From NCBI RefSeq assembly GCF_014205675.1, contig NZ_JACIIX010000003.1, positions 186,001-250,000 of the forward strand: a DNA stretch of 64,000 nucleotides. The letters are read 5' to 3'. Each line of letters starts with the position of its first letter. The first letter of the stretch is position 1. The translations under genes were made by a program, and so were the position numbers. Positions 45,053 to 54,487 of the stretch are shown piece by piece. Under the pieces are notes generated by a model. The model was not told where the DNA came from. It worked only from the letters and a program-made list of their open reading frames with translations, and made no database searches. Source of the DNA: Novispirillum itersonii. Its GTDB lineage: Bacteria; Pseudomonadota; Alphaproteobacteria; Rhodospirillales; Rhodospirillaceae.

Positions 45053-46132
45053 ATGCTGTACCGTGAGGCAGGCCAGTTCAAAACCTCCTACGCCGCTGAT
45101 CAGCAGATTTTCCCGATTTTGCAGGACCGCGTTGGCATTGCCGTCATCGCCGCGATTGCCCTCGGTGTTCTACCGCTGGTTGCCACTGAATATCTGACCA
45201 CCACCATCCTGATCCCGTTTCTGGTGATGTCGATCGCCGCCATCGGGCTGAATATCCTGACCGGCTATGCCGGGCAGCTGTCGCTCGGCACCGGCGGATT
45301 CATGGCCACCGGCGCTTTTGCCGCCTACAAGCTGTCCACCGCCTTCCCGGATCTGAACATTGTGTTCGTGTTTCTGGGGTCGGGGGTGATCACCGCCTTC
45401 GTCGGGGTGTTGTTCGGGATTCCGTCCCTGCGCATCAAGGGGTTCTATCTGGCGGTGGCGACGCTGGCGGCGCAGTTCTTCCTGCTGTGGCTGTTCAATA
45501 AGGTGCCATGGTTCACCAACTATTCGTCCTCCGGGGTGATTTCGGCCCCGCCGCGGGCGATCTTCGGGGACATCATGGTGACCGGGTCCAGTGCCCACTA
45601 CACCGCCAAGTATCTGTTCCTGCTGGTGTTCGTCGGCTTTCTGGCGCTGGCTGCCAAGAACCTGACCCGCTGCCACCTCGGCCGGGCGTGGATGGCGATC
45701 CGCGATATGGATATCGCGGCGGAAATCATCGGGATCAAGCCGCTTCAGACCAAGCTTTCGGCCTTTGCCATCAGCTCCTTCTACTGCGGGATCGCCGGGG
45801 CGGCCTGGGCCTTCATCTACACCGGATCGGTGGAACCGCTGGCCTTCTCGATCGAGATTTCCTTCAAGGTCCTGTTCATGGTCATCATCGGCGGTCTGGG
45901 GTCGATCCTTGGATCATTCCTCGGCGCGGGATTCATGGTGCTGTTGCCGGTGATCCTGACCAACGCCCCGCACATTTTGGGCCTGAACATTCCTGTCGAT
46001 ATGATTTCGCACCTTGAATACATGATCTTCGGGGCGCTGATCATTTTCTTCCTGATCGTTGAGCCGCACGGGCTGGCCCGGCTGTGGCAGATCGGTAAGG
46101 AAAAGCTGCGTCTGTGGCCGTTCCCGTACTGA
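45053..46132 (+). CDS. Branched-chain amino acid-type ABC transporter permease (LivM-like)
   Basis: A 359-residue inner-membrane protein with about nine hydrophobic segments. The LivM hallmarks NILTGYAGQLSLGTGGFMATGAFAAY and AWAFIYTGSVEPLAFSIEIS are present, with GGLGSILGSFLGA between helices. It forms the channel with the LivH-like protein. A 154-bp gap separates it from the binding-protein gene. Confidence 0.92.
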   Translation: MLYREAGQFKTSYAADQQIFPILQDRVGIAVIAAIALGVLPLVATEYLTTTILIPFLVMSIAAIGLNILTGYAGQLSLGTGGFMATGAFAAYKLSTAFPDLNIVFVFLGSGVITAFVGVLFGIPSLRIKGFYLAVATLAAQFFLLWLFNKVPWFTNYSSSGVISAPPRAIFGDIMVTGSSAHYTAKYLFLLVFVGFLALAAKNLTRCHLGRAWMAIRDMDIAAEIIGIKPLQTKLSAFAISSFYCGIAGAAWAFIYTGSVEPLAFSIEISFKVLFMVIIGGLGSILGSFLGAGFMVLLPVILTNAPHILGLNIPVDMISHLEYMIFGALIIFFLIVEPHGLARLWQIGKEKLRLWPFPY

Positions 46133-46286
46133 TATCCCTCAGGGAACAGGCCCGGCCACAGCCGATACCAAAAACACGGGCAGGGGTGGATCAACCGCCC
46201 CGCCAAGCCCGGATCCCGCAGACCGGAAGTCCGGCTGCCTGATGAAGAAAAACGTCAGACCTCAAAAAGTCCATGGGAGGACGCGC

Positions 46287-47606
46287 ATGATTTTCAAGAA
46301 ACTCGCTCTCGCCGCTGTCGGTGCCACGCTGGCCGCCTCGGCCCTGTCGGTTGCTCCGGCGCAGGCGCAGGAAAACGGGCAGTTCGTGCCCGGTCTGGTG
46401 TACCGCACCGGCCCCTATGCGCCGGGCGGGATTCCGTGGGCGGACGGGTTCGCCGACTATGTGTCGCTGCTGAATGCCCGTGACGGTGGCATCAATGGCG
46501 TGCCGCTGGTCTACGAAGAATGCGACACCGCCTATAACAATGACAAAGGCGTGGAATGCTATGAAAAGCTGAAGGGCAAGGGCCCGACCGGCGGTGCTTC
46601 GGTGCAGCCGCTGTCGACCGGCATCACCTACGCCCTGATGGACCGTGTCCGCGCGGATAAGATCCCGATGATCACCTCCGGCTATGGCCGCGCCGATGCC
46701 TCCGACGGGGCGGTGTTTGAGTGGATCTTCACCGCGCCGGTGACCTACTGGGCCGGTGCTGACGCCATCGTCCAGCACATTGAGGCTCAGGAAAAGAGCC
46801 TGAAGGGCAAGAAGATCGCGCTGGTTTATCATGACTCCGCCTTCGGGAAGGAGCCGATCAAGACCCTTCAGGCGCTGGCGGAGAAGGACGGCTTCAAGCT
46901 GGACCTGTTCCCGGTGCCGCATCCGGGGCTGGAGCAGAAGGCGACCTGGCTGAAGATCGGCCGTCAGCTGAAGCCGGACTGGGTCATCATGTGGGGCTGG
47001 GGGGTGATGAACTCCACCGCCATCAAGGAAGCGGCGGCGGTCGGCTTCCCGATGAACAAGTTTGTCGGTGTGTGGTGGTCCGGCTCTGAAGTCGACGTCC
47101 GCCCGGCGGGCATGGATGCCAAGGGCTATCTGGCTGCCCAGTTCCATGGCGCCGGTGCCAACTACAAGGTCCATGAAGACATCCTCAAGAACCTGTACGA
47201 GAAGGGCAAGGGTGCCAGCGACCGCGATAAGGTCGGCGACATCCTGTACAACCGTGGCCTGATCTCCGCCGTGCTGATGGCTGAAGGCATCCGCACCGCC
47301 ATGACCAAGTATGGCAACAAGCCGATGACCGGGGAACAGATCCGCTGGGGTCTGGAAAACCTGAAGCTTGACGATGCCGCTCTCGACAAGCTGGGCCTGA
47401 AGGGCCTGATGGCACCGCTGCAACTGTCCTGTAAGGACCATGAAGGCGGTGGGAAGGTGATGATTCAGCAGTGGTCGGGGGCTGCCTGGACCCCGGTGTC
47501 TGACTGGATCACCCCGCGCCGCGACGGCTTCCTGACCGAAATGTACAAGGAATCCGCCGCCCAGTACGCCAAGGAGAAGAACATTACGCCGCGGACCTGC
47601 AACTGA
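46287..47606 (+). CDS. Periplasmic substrate-binding protein of the Liv-type ABC transporter
   Basis: A 439-residue type I periplasmic binding protein. A Sec signal peptide fits the start MIFKKLALAAVGATLAASA, with probable cleavage after AQA at about residue 27. The mature part includes GVPLVYEECDTAYNNDKG and IALVYHDSAFGKEPI, both of the leucine-binding fold. GGGAGGA precedes ATG 46287. It is longer than the E. coli Leu-binding proteins and belongs to a branch usually found with AMP-binding ligases. Aromatic or aliphatic carboxylates are therefore possible ligands. Confidence 0.9.
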   Translation: MIFKKLALAAVGATLAASALSVAPAQAQENGQFVPGLVYRTGPYAPGGIPWADGFADYVSLLNARDGGINGVPLVYEECDTAYNNDKGVECYEKLKGKGPTGGASVQPLSTGITYALMDRVRADKIPMITSGYGRADASDGAVFEWIFTAPVTYWAGADAIVQHIEAQEKSLKGKKIALVYHDSAFGKEPIKTLQALAEKDGFKLDLFPVPHPGLEQKATWLKIGRQLKPDWVIMWGWGVMNSTAIKEAAAVGFPMNKFVGVWWSGSEVDVRPAGMDAKGYLAAQFHGAGANYKVHEDILKNLYEKGKGASDRDKVGDILYNRGLISAVLMAEGIRTAMTKYGNKPMTGEQIRWGLENLKLDDAALDKLGLKGLMAPLQLSCKDHEGGGKVMIQQWSGAAWTPVSDWITPRRDGFLTEMYKESAAQYAKEKNITPRTCN

Positions 47607-47649
47607 GGGGTCTCCCCAGTTCCGGGAAACCGGATGATGTGACCGGCAG

Positions 47650-47684
47650 CCCGCCCCCGTGTTCCCTGTCTTGACGGGGGCGGG
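47650..47684 (+). repeat. Perfect 11-bp hairpin between the binding protein and LivF-like genes
   Basis: CCCGCCCCCGT pairs with ACGGGGGCGGG over a 13-base loop, 44 bp after the binding-protein stop. There is no T-run. Such stems often stabilise the highly expressed binding-protein message at its 3' end. Confidence 0.65.
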
Positions 47685-47763
47685 CCTGCCCAAAAGGAAA
47701 AACCGCGTCGCTGTTCGGGCCGCAGGCCCCGGCGCAGTGCAGTGTTTTTAGGGAGTACCCGTC

Positions 47764-48615
47764 GTGAGCCAAGCCACCCTGCATGCCGTTCAGACTGCCA
47801 GCAGCCCTGCGGTTGCCGAGCCGATCCTGCGGGTTAACAACATCGAGGTGATCTACGATCACGTGATTCTGGTGCTGAAGGGGGTGTCCCTTGCGGTGCC
47901 GGAAGGGGGCATCGTTGCCCTGCTCGGGGCCAACGGCGCGGGCAAGACCACCACCCTGAAGGCGATTTCCAACCTGCTGCGGGCAGAGCGCGGGGAAGTC
48001 ACCAAGGGAACCGTCGATTACAACGGCCGCAGCATTCAGAACCTGACCCCCAATGACCTCGTCAAGATGGGCGTGGTGCAGGTGATGGAAGGCCGCCACT
48101 GCTTCGGTCACCTGACGGTGGAAGAGAACCTGCTGACCGGTGCCTATACCCGGACCGAAGGGGCGGCGGCGGTGAAGCGGGATCTGGAGATGGTCTATGA
48201 CTATTTCCCGCGCCTGAAGGTGCGCCGCAGCAGTCAGGCCGGTTATACCTCCGGCGGGGAACAGCAGATGGTCGCCATCGGCCGGGCCCTGATGACCAAG
48301 CCGAAGCTGATTCTGCTCGATGAGCCGTCGATGGGGCTGGCTCCACAGTTGGTCGAGGAAATCTTCGAGATCGTCAGGCAGCTGAACCAGAAGGAAGGCG
48401 TATCGTTCCTGCTGGCGGAGCAGAACACCACCATCGCCCTGAAGTATGCCACCTTCGGCTATATTCTTGAAAACGGCCGCGTGGTGATGGAAGGCGAGGC
48501 CCAGCGCCTGATGGAAAACGATGACGTGAAGGAATTCTACCTCGGCCTTGCCGCCGAGGGCCGCAAGAGCTTCAAGGACGTCAAGCATTACCGCCGCCGG
48601 AAGCGCTGGCTGTAA
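47764..48615 (+). CDS. Branched-chain amino acid-type ABC transporter ATP-binding protein (LivF-like)
   Basis: A 283-residue ABC ATPase from GTG 47764, with AGGGAG upstream. Walker A GANGAGKT is at 55-62, the signature is TSGGEQQMVAIGRAL, and Walker B is ILLLDEPSMGLAP, the LivF-type sequence. The C-terminal basic tail KHYRRRKRWL is unusual for LivF. It partners the LivG-like ATPase at 43126. The PaaK-like ligase starts 15 bp after its stop, so the operon continues. Confidence 0.92.
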   Translation: MSQATLHAVQTASSPAVAEPILRVNNIEVIYDHVILVLKGVSLAVPEGGIVALLGANGAGKTTTLKAISNLLRAERGEVTKGTVDYNGRSIQNLTPNDLVKMGVVQVMEGRHCFGHLTVEENLLTGAYTRTEGAAAVKRDLEMVYDYFPRLKVRRSSQAGYTSGGEQQMVAIGRALMTKPKLILLDEPSMGLAPQLVEEIFEIVRQLNQKEGVSFLLAEQNTTIALKYATFGYILENGRVVMEGEAQRLMENDDVKEFYLGLAAEGRKSFKDVKHYRRRKRWL

Positions 48616-48630
48616 GGGAGGGAGACGGAG

Positions 48631-49881
48631 ATGAGCGCACAGGACACCGGGCCGGACCATCTTGATGCTCTGGAGACCCGTTCGCCGGAGCAGCGGGAGC
48701 AGGATCTGTTTGCCGCCCTGCCGGGGCTGATTGCCCACGCCAAGGCCCAGACCGACTTTTTTGCCACCCACCTCAAGGATGTTGATCCGGCACAGGTGAC
48801 GGACCGGGCGGCGCTGGCAAAGCTGCCGGTGCTGCGGAAATCTGCCCTGAAAGAGGTGCAGGCCCTGACTCCGCCGTTTGGCGGGTTGGTGGCGCGGGGC
48901 CGGTCGGTGGGGCGGATCTTTCAATCCCCCGGCCCGATCAACGAGCCGCAGGGGCTGGGGGCCAACTACTGGCGGGCGGCCCGGGCCCTGTATGCCGCCG
49001 GGTTCCGGGCCGGGGATGTGGTGCACAACAGTTTCTCCTACCACTTCACGCCGGGTGGCTGGATTCTGGATGACGGGGCGCGGGCGCTGGGCTGTCTGGT
49101 GTTCCCGGCCGGGATCGGCCAGACCGAACAGCAGGCGCAGGCGATTGCCGCCATGCGGTCGGTCGGCTACTGCGGGACCCCGAGTTTTCTGCGGATTGTC
49201 CTCGAAAAAGCCAAAGAACTGGGCCTTGATACCTCCTCGATGAAGAAGGGGCTGGTGTCGGGCGAGGCGCTTCCGCCCAGCCTGCGGGCCCTGATCCGGG
49301 ATCTGGGCGTTGATGTCTATCAGGCCTATGCCACCGCCGATCTGGGCGTCGTCGCCTATGAGACCCCGGCGCTGGAGGGGATGGTGGTTGAGGAAGGGGT
49401 GATCGTCGAAATCGTCCGCCCCGGCACCGGGGATCCGGTCGAGCCGGGCGAGGTCGGGGAAATCGTCGTCACCACCTTTACCCCGGAATATCCGCTGATC
49501 CGCTTTGCCACCGGCGATATGACCGCCCTGCTGCCGGGCATCAGCCCCTGCGGCCGCACCAATATGCGGATCAAGGGCTGGATGGGCCGGGCCGACCAGA
49601 CCACCAAGATCAAGGGGATGTTCGTGCACCCCGAACAGGTCGCCGAAGTGGTGAAGCGGCATCCGGAAATCCGCCGGGCCCGGCTGGTGGCGTCCTCGGT
49701 GGATAACGTCGATCAGATGCTGATCCGGGTCGAGGTTGCCGGGGCTGCGGAAGGATTCGATCAGATCCTCCAGCGGACTTTGCAGGACGTGACCAAGCTG
49801 AAGGGGCAGGTGGAACTGGTGGAACCGGGATCCCTGCCCAATGACGGCAAGGTGATTGATGACATCCGGACCTATGCCTGA
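48631..49881 (+). CDS. Phenylacetate--CoA ligase-like AMP-dependent ligase
   Basis: A 416-residue protein of the PaaK-type adenylate-forming family. The pattern is YHFTPGGWILDDGARALG early on, VYQAYATADLGVVAYE with the adenylate site, and GRADQTTKIKGMFVHPEQV near the C-terminus, a PaaK signature. It lies 15 bp after the livF-like gene as last gene in the cluster and ends at a terminator. It is a second CoA ligase beside the one at 41100, suggesting the imported compound or its products are CoA-activated. The substrate cannot be decided between aryl acids and others. Confidence 0.85.
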   Translation: MSAQDTGPDHLDALETRSPEQREQDLFAALPGLIAHAKAQTDFFATHLKDVDPAQVTDRAALAKLPVLRKSALKEVQALTPPFGGLVARGRSVGRIFQSPGPINEPQGLGANYWRAARALYAAGFRAGDVVHNSFSYHFTPGGWILDDGARALGCLVFPAGIGQTEQQAQAIAAMRSVGYCGTPSFLRIVLEKAKELGLDTSSMKKGLVSGEALPPSLRALIRDLGVDVYQAYATADLGVVAYETPALEGMVVEEGVIVEIVRPGTGDPVEPGEVGEIVVTTFTPEYPLIRFATGDMTALLPGISPCGRTNMRIKGWMGRADQTTKIKGMFVHPEQVAEVVKRHPEIRRARLVASSVDNVDQMLIRVEVAGAAEGFDQILQRTLQDVTKLKGQVELVEPGSLPNDGKVIDDIRTYA

Positions 49882-49906
49882 CCGGACGGGATGGCTGGAA
49901 TCTGAG

Positions 49907-49939
49907 AAAAAGGCCGCAGGATCGCTCCTGCGGCCTTTT
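49907..49939. terminator. Bidirectional intrinsic terminator between the PaaK-like gene and ccmI
   Basis: AAAAGGCCGCAGGA pairs with TCCTGCGGCCTTTT around a 4-base loop. It ends 22 bp from the ccmI stop (49961) and serves both strands. Confidence 0.92.
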
Positions 49940-49960
49940 CTGTTCCCCGTGCGGGGCAGG

Positions 49961-51397
49961 CTATCGTGCCCCGAGAGCCTTCAGGCGGTCCTGTGCCATC
50001 GCATAGGCCGGGCTGTCCGGCGGCATCACCGCAGACAGTTTGGTCCACAGGGCAATGGCGGCGTCCGCCTGCTTCCGGCTTTCAGCGGCCAGCGCCCGCA
50101 GGTAAAGCCCGCCGGGCTCTTCCGGGGCGTTGGTTTCCATCCACTTCGCCTGTTCATAGAATGCGTCCGGCAGGCTGGGGGATTTGGTGTTTTCCGCCCG
50201 GGTCAGCAGGGCCATCCCGTAATCAAGGCGGGTCCCGACGTTCTTGCTGTCCTGTTCCACCGCGGTGGCATAGGCCTTGACGGAGCCGTCATAGTCTTTC
50301 AGCACGCCGAGGGATTTCCCCAGACGGGCCCAGCCTTCCGGGTCCTGCGGGCTGGTGGCCAGCCGGTCCTTCAGCCGCTGGATCATGCTGTCGACCATGG
50401 CCTTCTGGTCCGGGGTGAAGCCTTCCTCAGACGGGGCCTGCTGATCCGGCGGCGGAGCAGAACCGGACGGCAGGGCGACGGTTTCCACCGGGCGGGAGTC
50501 CAGCGGGTGACGCGGGCTGACCGACATCGGCGGGATGCCGGCTTCCTGCGCTGCCTGTGCGATCCGTGACCGCAGCATCCGCATCCACGGGGCATCCGGG
50601 GGGGAGTCCTGCGACAGATCGCGCCAGATGGCGATTCCGCGTGGGGCATCGCCCGCCTGTACCGCCGCCATGCCGAGATAATACCGGCTGCGCGGGTCGT
50701 TCCGGTCCTGCGCCAGCGCTTTCAGGAACGCCTCTTTCGCGCCGGGCATCACCTGCCCGTTGCTGGCCATGACGTTGGCTTCGCCCATCGAGGCCCAGCT
50801 GGCGGCATCAAGAGGACCCTTTTCAGCGGCCTGATCATAGGCATTCAGGGCCTTGGTATAGTCCCCCAGCTGCTGCCAGGTCTGGCCAAGGGCCACCCAG
50901 TCAGACTGTTTTCCGCTGCCATCGGACAGGGCTTTCGTCATGGTCTCGGCGGTGGTGCGCAGCGCCTTGGCCTGATCGGGGCTCAGCCCCAGCATTTCGG
51001 CCATCCGCTCGGTATGCGGGCGGTCCGGGTAGCCGGGAGACCCCAGACGCCCATACAGGCCAAAGGCCAGAACCGGCAGCAGGATCGCCAGCATGACGGT
51101 GGTCAGGATCCGGCCCCGCCGCCCCGGCAAGGCCCCCTGTCCGGCTCCGGCAGCCCGGGCTTCGGTATCGGCGGCCAGCAGGCGGCGGTGAATCTCAAGG
51201 CGGGCAGCATCGGCCTGTTCCGCCGTGACCACGCCACGCTCCAGATCCTTCTCCAGTTCCCGCAGCTGATCGCGGTAGACCTGCATGTCGAAGGCGGCCC
51301 GGATCACCGGCCCCCCCTGACGGCGCAGCAGAGGCAGGGCCAGCATCACCAGAACGGCGAAGGTCAGGCCGACAAAGGTTACCAATGTCAGGGTCAC
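49961..51397 (-). CDS. ccmI: Cytochrome c maturation protein CcmI (TPR protein)
   Basis: A 478-residue membrane-bound chaperone that holds apocytochrome c for haem attachment. Two hydrophobic segments at about 3-23 and 97-117 flank a segment with QVYRDQLRELEKDLERG, the CcmI N-domain. The rest is periplasmic and TPR-like (WVALGQTWQQLGDYTKALNAYDQAAE and later copies). It overlaps ccmH by 4 bp as last gene of the operon. A shared terminator lies just beyond its stop. Confidence 0.93.
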   Translation of the reverse strand: MTLTLVTFVGLTFAVLVMLALPLLRRQGGPVIRAAFDMQVYRDQLRELEKDLERGVVTAEQADAARLEIHRRLLAADTEARAAGAGQGALPGRRGRILTTVMLAILLPVLAFGLYGRLGSPGYPDRPHTERMAEMLGLSPDQAKALRTTAETMTKALSDGSGKQSDWVALGQTWQQLGDYTKALNAYDQAAEKGPLDAASWASMGEANVMASNGQVMPGAKEAFLKALAQDRNDPRSRYYLGMAAVQAGDAPRGIAIWRDLSQDSPPDAPWMRMLRSRIAQAAQEAGIPPMSVSPRHPLDSRPVETVALPSGSAPPPDQQAPSEEGFTPDQKAMVDSMIQRLKDRLATSPQDPEGWARLGKSLGVLKDYDGSVKAYATAVEQDSKNVGTRLDYGMALLTRAENTKSPSLPDAFYEQAKWMETNAPEEPGGLYLRALAAESRKQADAAIALWTKLSAVMPPDSPAYAMAQDRLKALGAR

Positions 51398-51882
51398 GAC
51401 CCGCTCTCCTCAGTCCGCAGCAGTTTTTCCAGCCGTTTCCGTTCTTCCGCACTCAGCGGGGTGGCTGTCGGGGCGTCATCCGGGCGGGCACCGGCCGGGC
51501 GGCGGTACAGCCGCCATCCCAGCCCGAGGGCCAGCAGGGCGAACAGCGGCGGCCCGGCCCACAGGGCCAGCGTCGTCATCTTGAACGGCGGGCGCAGCAG
51601 CACGTAATCCCCGTAACGGTCGACGATGTACTGCATCACCTGATCGTTGTTATCCCCTTTGGTCAGCCGGTCCCGCACCAGCAGGCGCAGGTCGCGGGCC
51701 AGATCGGCGTTGGATTCGTCGATGCTTTCGTTCTGGCAGACCACACAGCGCAGATGTTTGGAAATATCCCGGGCCCGCTGTTCCATCTGCGGGTCTTTCA
51801 GCATTTCGTCCGGCTGCACGGCCAGCGCCAGCGGGGCGGACAGCATCAGGGCGGACAGGGCGAGGACAGCGAGGCGTTTCAC
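51394..51882 (-). CDS. ccmH: Cytochrome c maturation protein CcmH (CcmL-type thiol oxidoreductase)
   Basis: A 162-residue periplasmic-facing protein with a signal peptide (about 1-21), the LRCVVCQ motif at 45-50 (Cys46/Cys49) and a single C-terminal membrane helix. It keeps the cytochrome CxxCH thiols reduced for haem ligation. It overlaps ccmI and ccmG by 4 bp each, so the three are translationally coupled. The short form matches alphaproteobacterial CcmH (CcmL), with the TPR part supplied by CcmI. Confidence 0.95.
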   Translation of the reverse strand: MKRLAVLALSALMLSAPLALAVQPDEMLKDPQMEQRARDISKHLRCVVCQNESIDESNADLARDLRLLVRDRLTKGDNNDQVMQYIVDRYGDYVLLRPPFKMTTLALWAGPPLFALLALGLGWRLYRRPAGARPDDAPTATPLSAEERKRLEKLLRTEESGS

Positions 51883-52418
51883 TTGCGCAGTTCCTCCACC
51901 AGCGGCTTCAGGGTCTGTTCCCAGACCTCGGCGGTGACCGGACCGATGTGCTTGTAGCGGATGACCCCGTTCTTATCGACGACGAAGGTTTCCGGCGCGC
52001 CGGTCACGCCAAAGTCGATGGCGACCTTGCTGTCGGGGTCCAGACCGACCCGGGTGTACGGGTCGCCGTTTTTCTGGAGCCAGCGCAGGCCGTCCATCGG
52101 GTTCTTTTCCCGCCAGTCGATGCCGTGGATGGGAATGGCTTTCTGCTGCTTCAACTGCATCAGGAACGGGTGTTCGATGGCGCAGGCGACGCACCATGAC
52201 CCGAAGATATTGACCAGAGACACCTCGCCTTTCAGGTCAGAGGAGCGCAGCGGCATGCCCCGGCCCGGCAGTTCTTCCAGCGCAAAGTCAGGCACCGGGC
52301 GGTTGATCAGCACCGAGGGGATGGTCTTGGGGTCGCGTCCGCTGAGGAGCTGGGCGGCGAACAGGCCGACCAGCACCACAAACATCACGGTCGGGGCGAT
52401 AAAGATCAGTTTACGCAT
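51879..52418 (-). CDS. ccmG: Thiol:disulfide interchange protein CcmG/DsbE
   Basis: A 179-residue membrane-anchored thioredoxin-fold protein. An N-terminal anchor at about 5-25 is followed by the active site WCVAC (Cys76/Cys79) and the CcmG-type segment VNIFGSW before it. ALEELPG and TGAPETFVVDKNG are family marks. It reduces apocytochrome thiols via CcmH. It overlaps ccmH by 4 bp and lies 17 bp after the ccmF stop. Confidence 0.95.
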   Translation of the reverse strand: MRKLIFIAPTVMFVVLVGLFAAQLLSGRDPKTIPSVLINRPVPDFALEELPGRGMPLRSSDLKGEVSLVNIFGSWCVACAIEHPFLMQLKQQKAIPIHGIDWREKNPMDGLRWLQKNGDPYTRVGLDPDSKVAIDFGVTGAPETFVVDKNGVIRYKHIGPVTAEVWEQTLKPLVEELRK

Positions 52419-52435
52419 GATCGCTCTGTCTTTCC

Positions 52436-54445
52436 TCAGGCTTTGGCCGCTGCGGCAGCGGCGGCCCCCGCGCGTTTCCGCACCGGGGCGCCGACGCGGT
52501 GGCGGCGGTCAGTCAGCGAGACCAGCCCACCGGCGGCCATCAGCAGCGCGCCATACCACAGCAGCGGTACCAGCGGCTCGTGGTACAGGCGGGTGACATA
52601 GGCACCGGGCAGGGCCGGATCGGGGTCGCCGATCACGGTATACAGATCGGACAGGCCGTTGGTGTGGATCGCCGCTTCCGTGGTCGGCATCGGCGGGGAG
52701 CGGTACAGGCGTTTTTCCGGGGTCAGCACGGCAATCAGCGCGCCGTCCTTGCGGACCTCGAACACGCCGCGCTGGGCTTCGTAGTTCGGGCCGGGGACCG
52801 TGGTGGCCGCGGTCAGGGTGACGTCATATCCGGCAATGCGGACGGTTTCGCCAATCTTCTGCGACTGCACCAGTTCGCCCTTGTAGGCGGAGGAGGCGGT
52901 GACCCCGGCAACGACCAGCGCCATTCCGGCATGGGCAAGGGTCATGCCCCAGGCGGCGCGCGGCAGATTGGCGGCGCGGCGCAGGCTTTCCCCGGCCGGG
53001 GCGCGGAACAGCCTGATCCGCTCCGCCCATTCCACCAGCGTTGCCACCAGCAGCCACGCCGCCAGCCCGAAGCCGAAAGCGGCCAGCAGGTCATCCACCG
53101 TGCCGCCGACATACAGCCACGACCCGGCCATGGTGACGGCGGTGGCGGCCAGCGCCACCCACAGGCGGGACAGCGCCCCGCGCAGATCCCCGCGTTTCCA
53201 CGCCAGCATCGGGCCGATGCCCATCACCACGATCAGCGGCACCATCAGGGGCACGAACACCGCGTTGAAGAACGGGGCACCGACCGAGACCTTGCCCAGC
53301 ACCAGCGCATCAGCGATCAGCGGATACAGGGTACCGAGCAGCACGGTGGCCATAGCGGTGGTCATCAGCAGGTTGTTCAGCAGCAGTCCCCCTTCCCGCG
53401 AGATCGGGGTGAACAGGCCGCCGCCCTGTAGGGAGGGGGCGCGGAAGGCATAGAGAATCAGGGCCCCGCCGACGGAGACCGCCAGCAGCAGCAGCACGAA
53501 CATGCCGCGGGTCGGGTCCGTGGCGAAGGCGTGCACGCTGGTCAGCACCCCCGACCGGACGAGGAAGGTGCCGAGCAGGCTCATGGCGAAGGTCAGGATC
53601 GACAGCAGGATGGTCCAGCTTTTCAGGGAGTCCCGCTTTTCCACGACGATGGCGGAATGCAGCAGGGCGGTCCCGGCCAGCCACGGCATGAAGCTGGCGT
53701 TTTCCACCGGGTCCCAGTACCACCAGCCGCCCCAGCCGAGTTCGTAATAGGCCCACCATGACCCCAGCGCGATCCCCAGCGTCAGGAAGACCCAGGCGGT
53801 CAGGGTCCACGGGCGCACCCAGCGGGCCCAGGCGGCATCGACCCGGCCTTCAATCAGGGCGGCGACGGCGAAGGAAAACGCCATCGAGAACCCGACATAG
53901 CCGAGGTAGAGCATCGGCGGATGGAAGGCGAGGCCGGGGTCCTGCAACAGCGGGTTCAGGCCCTTGCCGTCCATCGGCGGCGGATTCAGGCGGATGAACG
54001 GGTTGGAGGTCAGCAGGATGAACAGCAGGAAGCCAAAGGTGATCATCGCCTGCACCGACAGGGCGCGGGCCCGCAGCTGCGGCGGCAGGTTGCGGCCGGT
54101 CAGCGCCACGGCCAGACCGAAGAAGGTCAGCGCGGTGATCCACAGCAGCAGGGAGCCTTCATGGTTCCCCCACACCCCGGCGACCTTGTACAGCATCGGC
54201 TTGTCGGAGTGGGAGTTCTGGGCCACCACCGAGACGGAAAAGTCCGACACCACGAAGGAATAGGTCAGGCAGCCGAAGGCAATCGCCACCAGAAGGAACA
54301 GGGCGACGGCACCGGGGCGGGCCATGGCCATCATCGCCCCGTCGCCGCGCTGGGCTCCCCACAGGGGAACAATGGACTGGACCAGCGCCACACACAGTGC
54401 CAGCGCCAGAGAAAACTGGCCAAGTTCAGCAATACTTAAGGTCAT
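52436..54445 (-). CDS. ccmF: Cytochrome c haem lyase subunit CcmF
   Basis: A 669-residue membrane protein with many helices. GVWGNHEGSLLLW and the tryptophan-rich WWD segment near GGWWYWDPVENASFMPW bind haem handed over by CcmE. ATG 54445 is chosen, since AGGAG lies 6 bases before it and TLSIAELGQFSL is the usual start; an upstream Met lacks a site. It ligates haem to apocytochrome with CcmH and CcmI. The gene is 42 bp after ccmE. Confidence 0.96.
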   Translation of the reverse strand: MTLSIAELGQFSLALALCVALVQSIVPLWGAQRGDGAMMAMARPGAVALFLLVAIAFGCLTYSFVVSDFSVSVVAQNSHSDKPMLYKVAGVWGNHEGSLLLWITALTFFGLAVALTGRNLPPQLRARALSVQAMITFGFLLFILLTSNPFIRLNPPPMDGKGLNPLLQDPGLAFHPPMLYLGYVGFSMAFSFAVAALIEGRVDAAWARWVRPWTLTAWVFLTLGIALGSWWAYYELGWGGWWYWDPVENASFMPWLAGTALLHSAIVVEKRDSLKSWTILLSILTFAMSLLGTFLVRSGVLTSVHAFATDPTRGMFVLLLLAVSVGGALILYAFRAPSLQGGGLFTPISREGGLLLNNLLMTTAMATVLLGTLYPLIADALVLGKVSVGAPFFNAVFVPLMVPLIVVMGIGPMLAWKRGDLRGALSRLWVALAATAVTMAGSWLYVGGTVDDLLAAFGFGLAAWLLVATLVEWAERIRLFRAPAGESLRRAANLPRAAWGMTLAHAGMALVVAGVTASSAYKGELVQSQKIGETVRIAGYDVTLTAATTVPGPNYEAQRGVFEVRKDGALIAVLTPEKRLYRSPPMPTTEAAIHTNGLSDLYTVIGDPDPALPGAYVTRLYHEPLVPLLWYGALLMAAGGLVSLTDRRHRVGAPVRKRAGAAAAAAAKA

Positions 54446-54487
54446 GTAGCGCTCCTGCAAGGCGGGCGTGGCGGCTGTCGGAATGAC

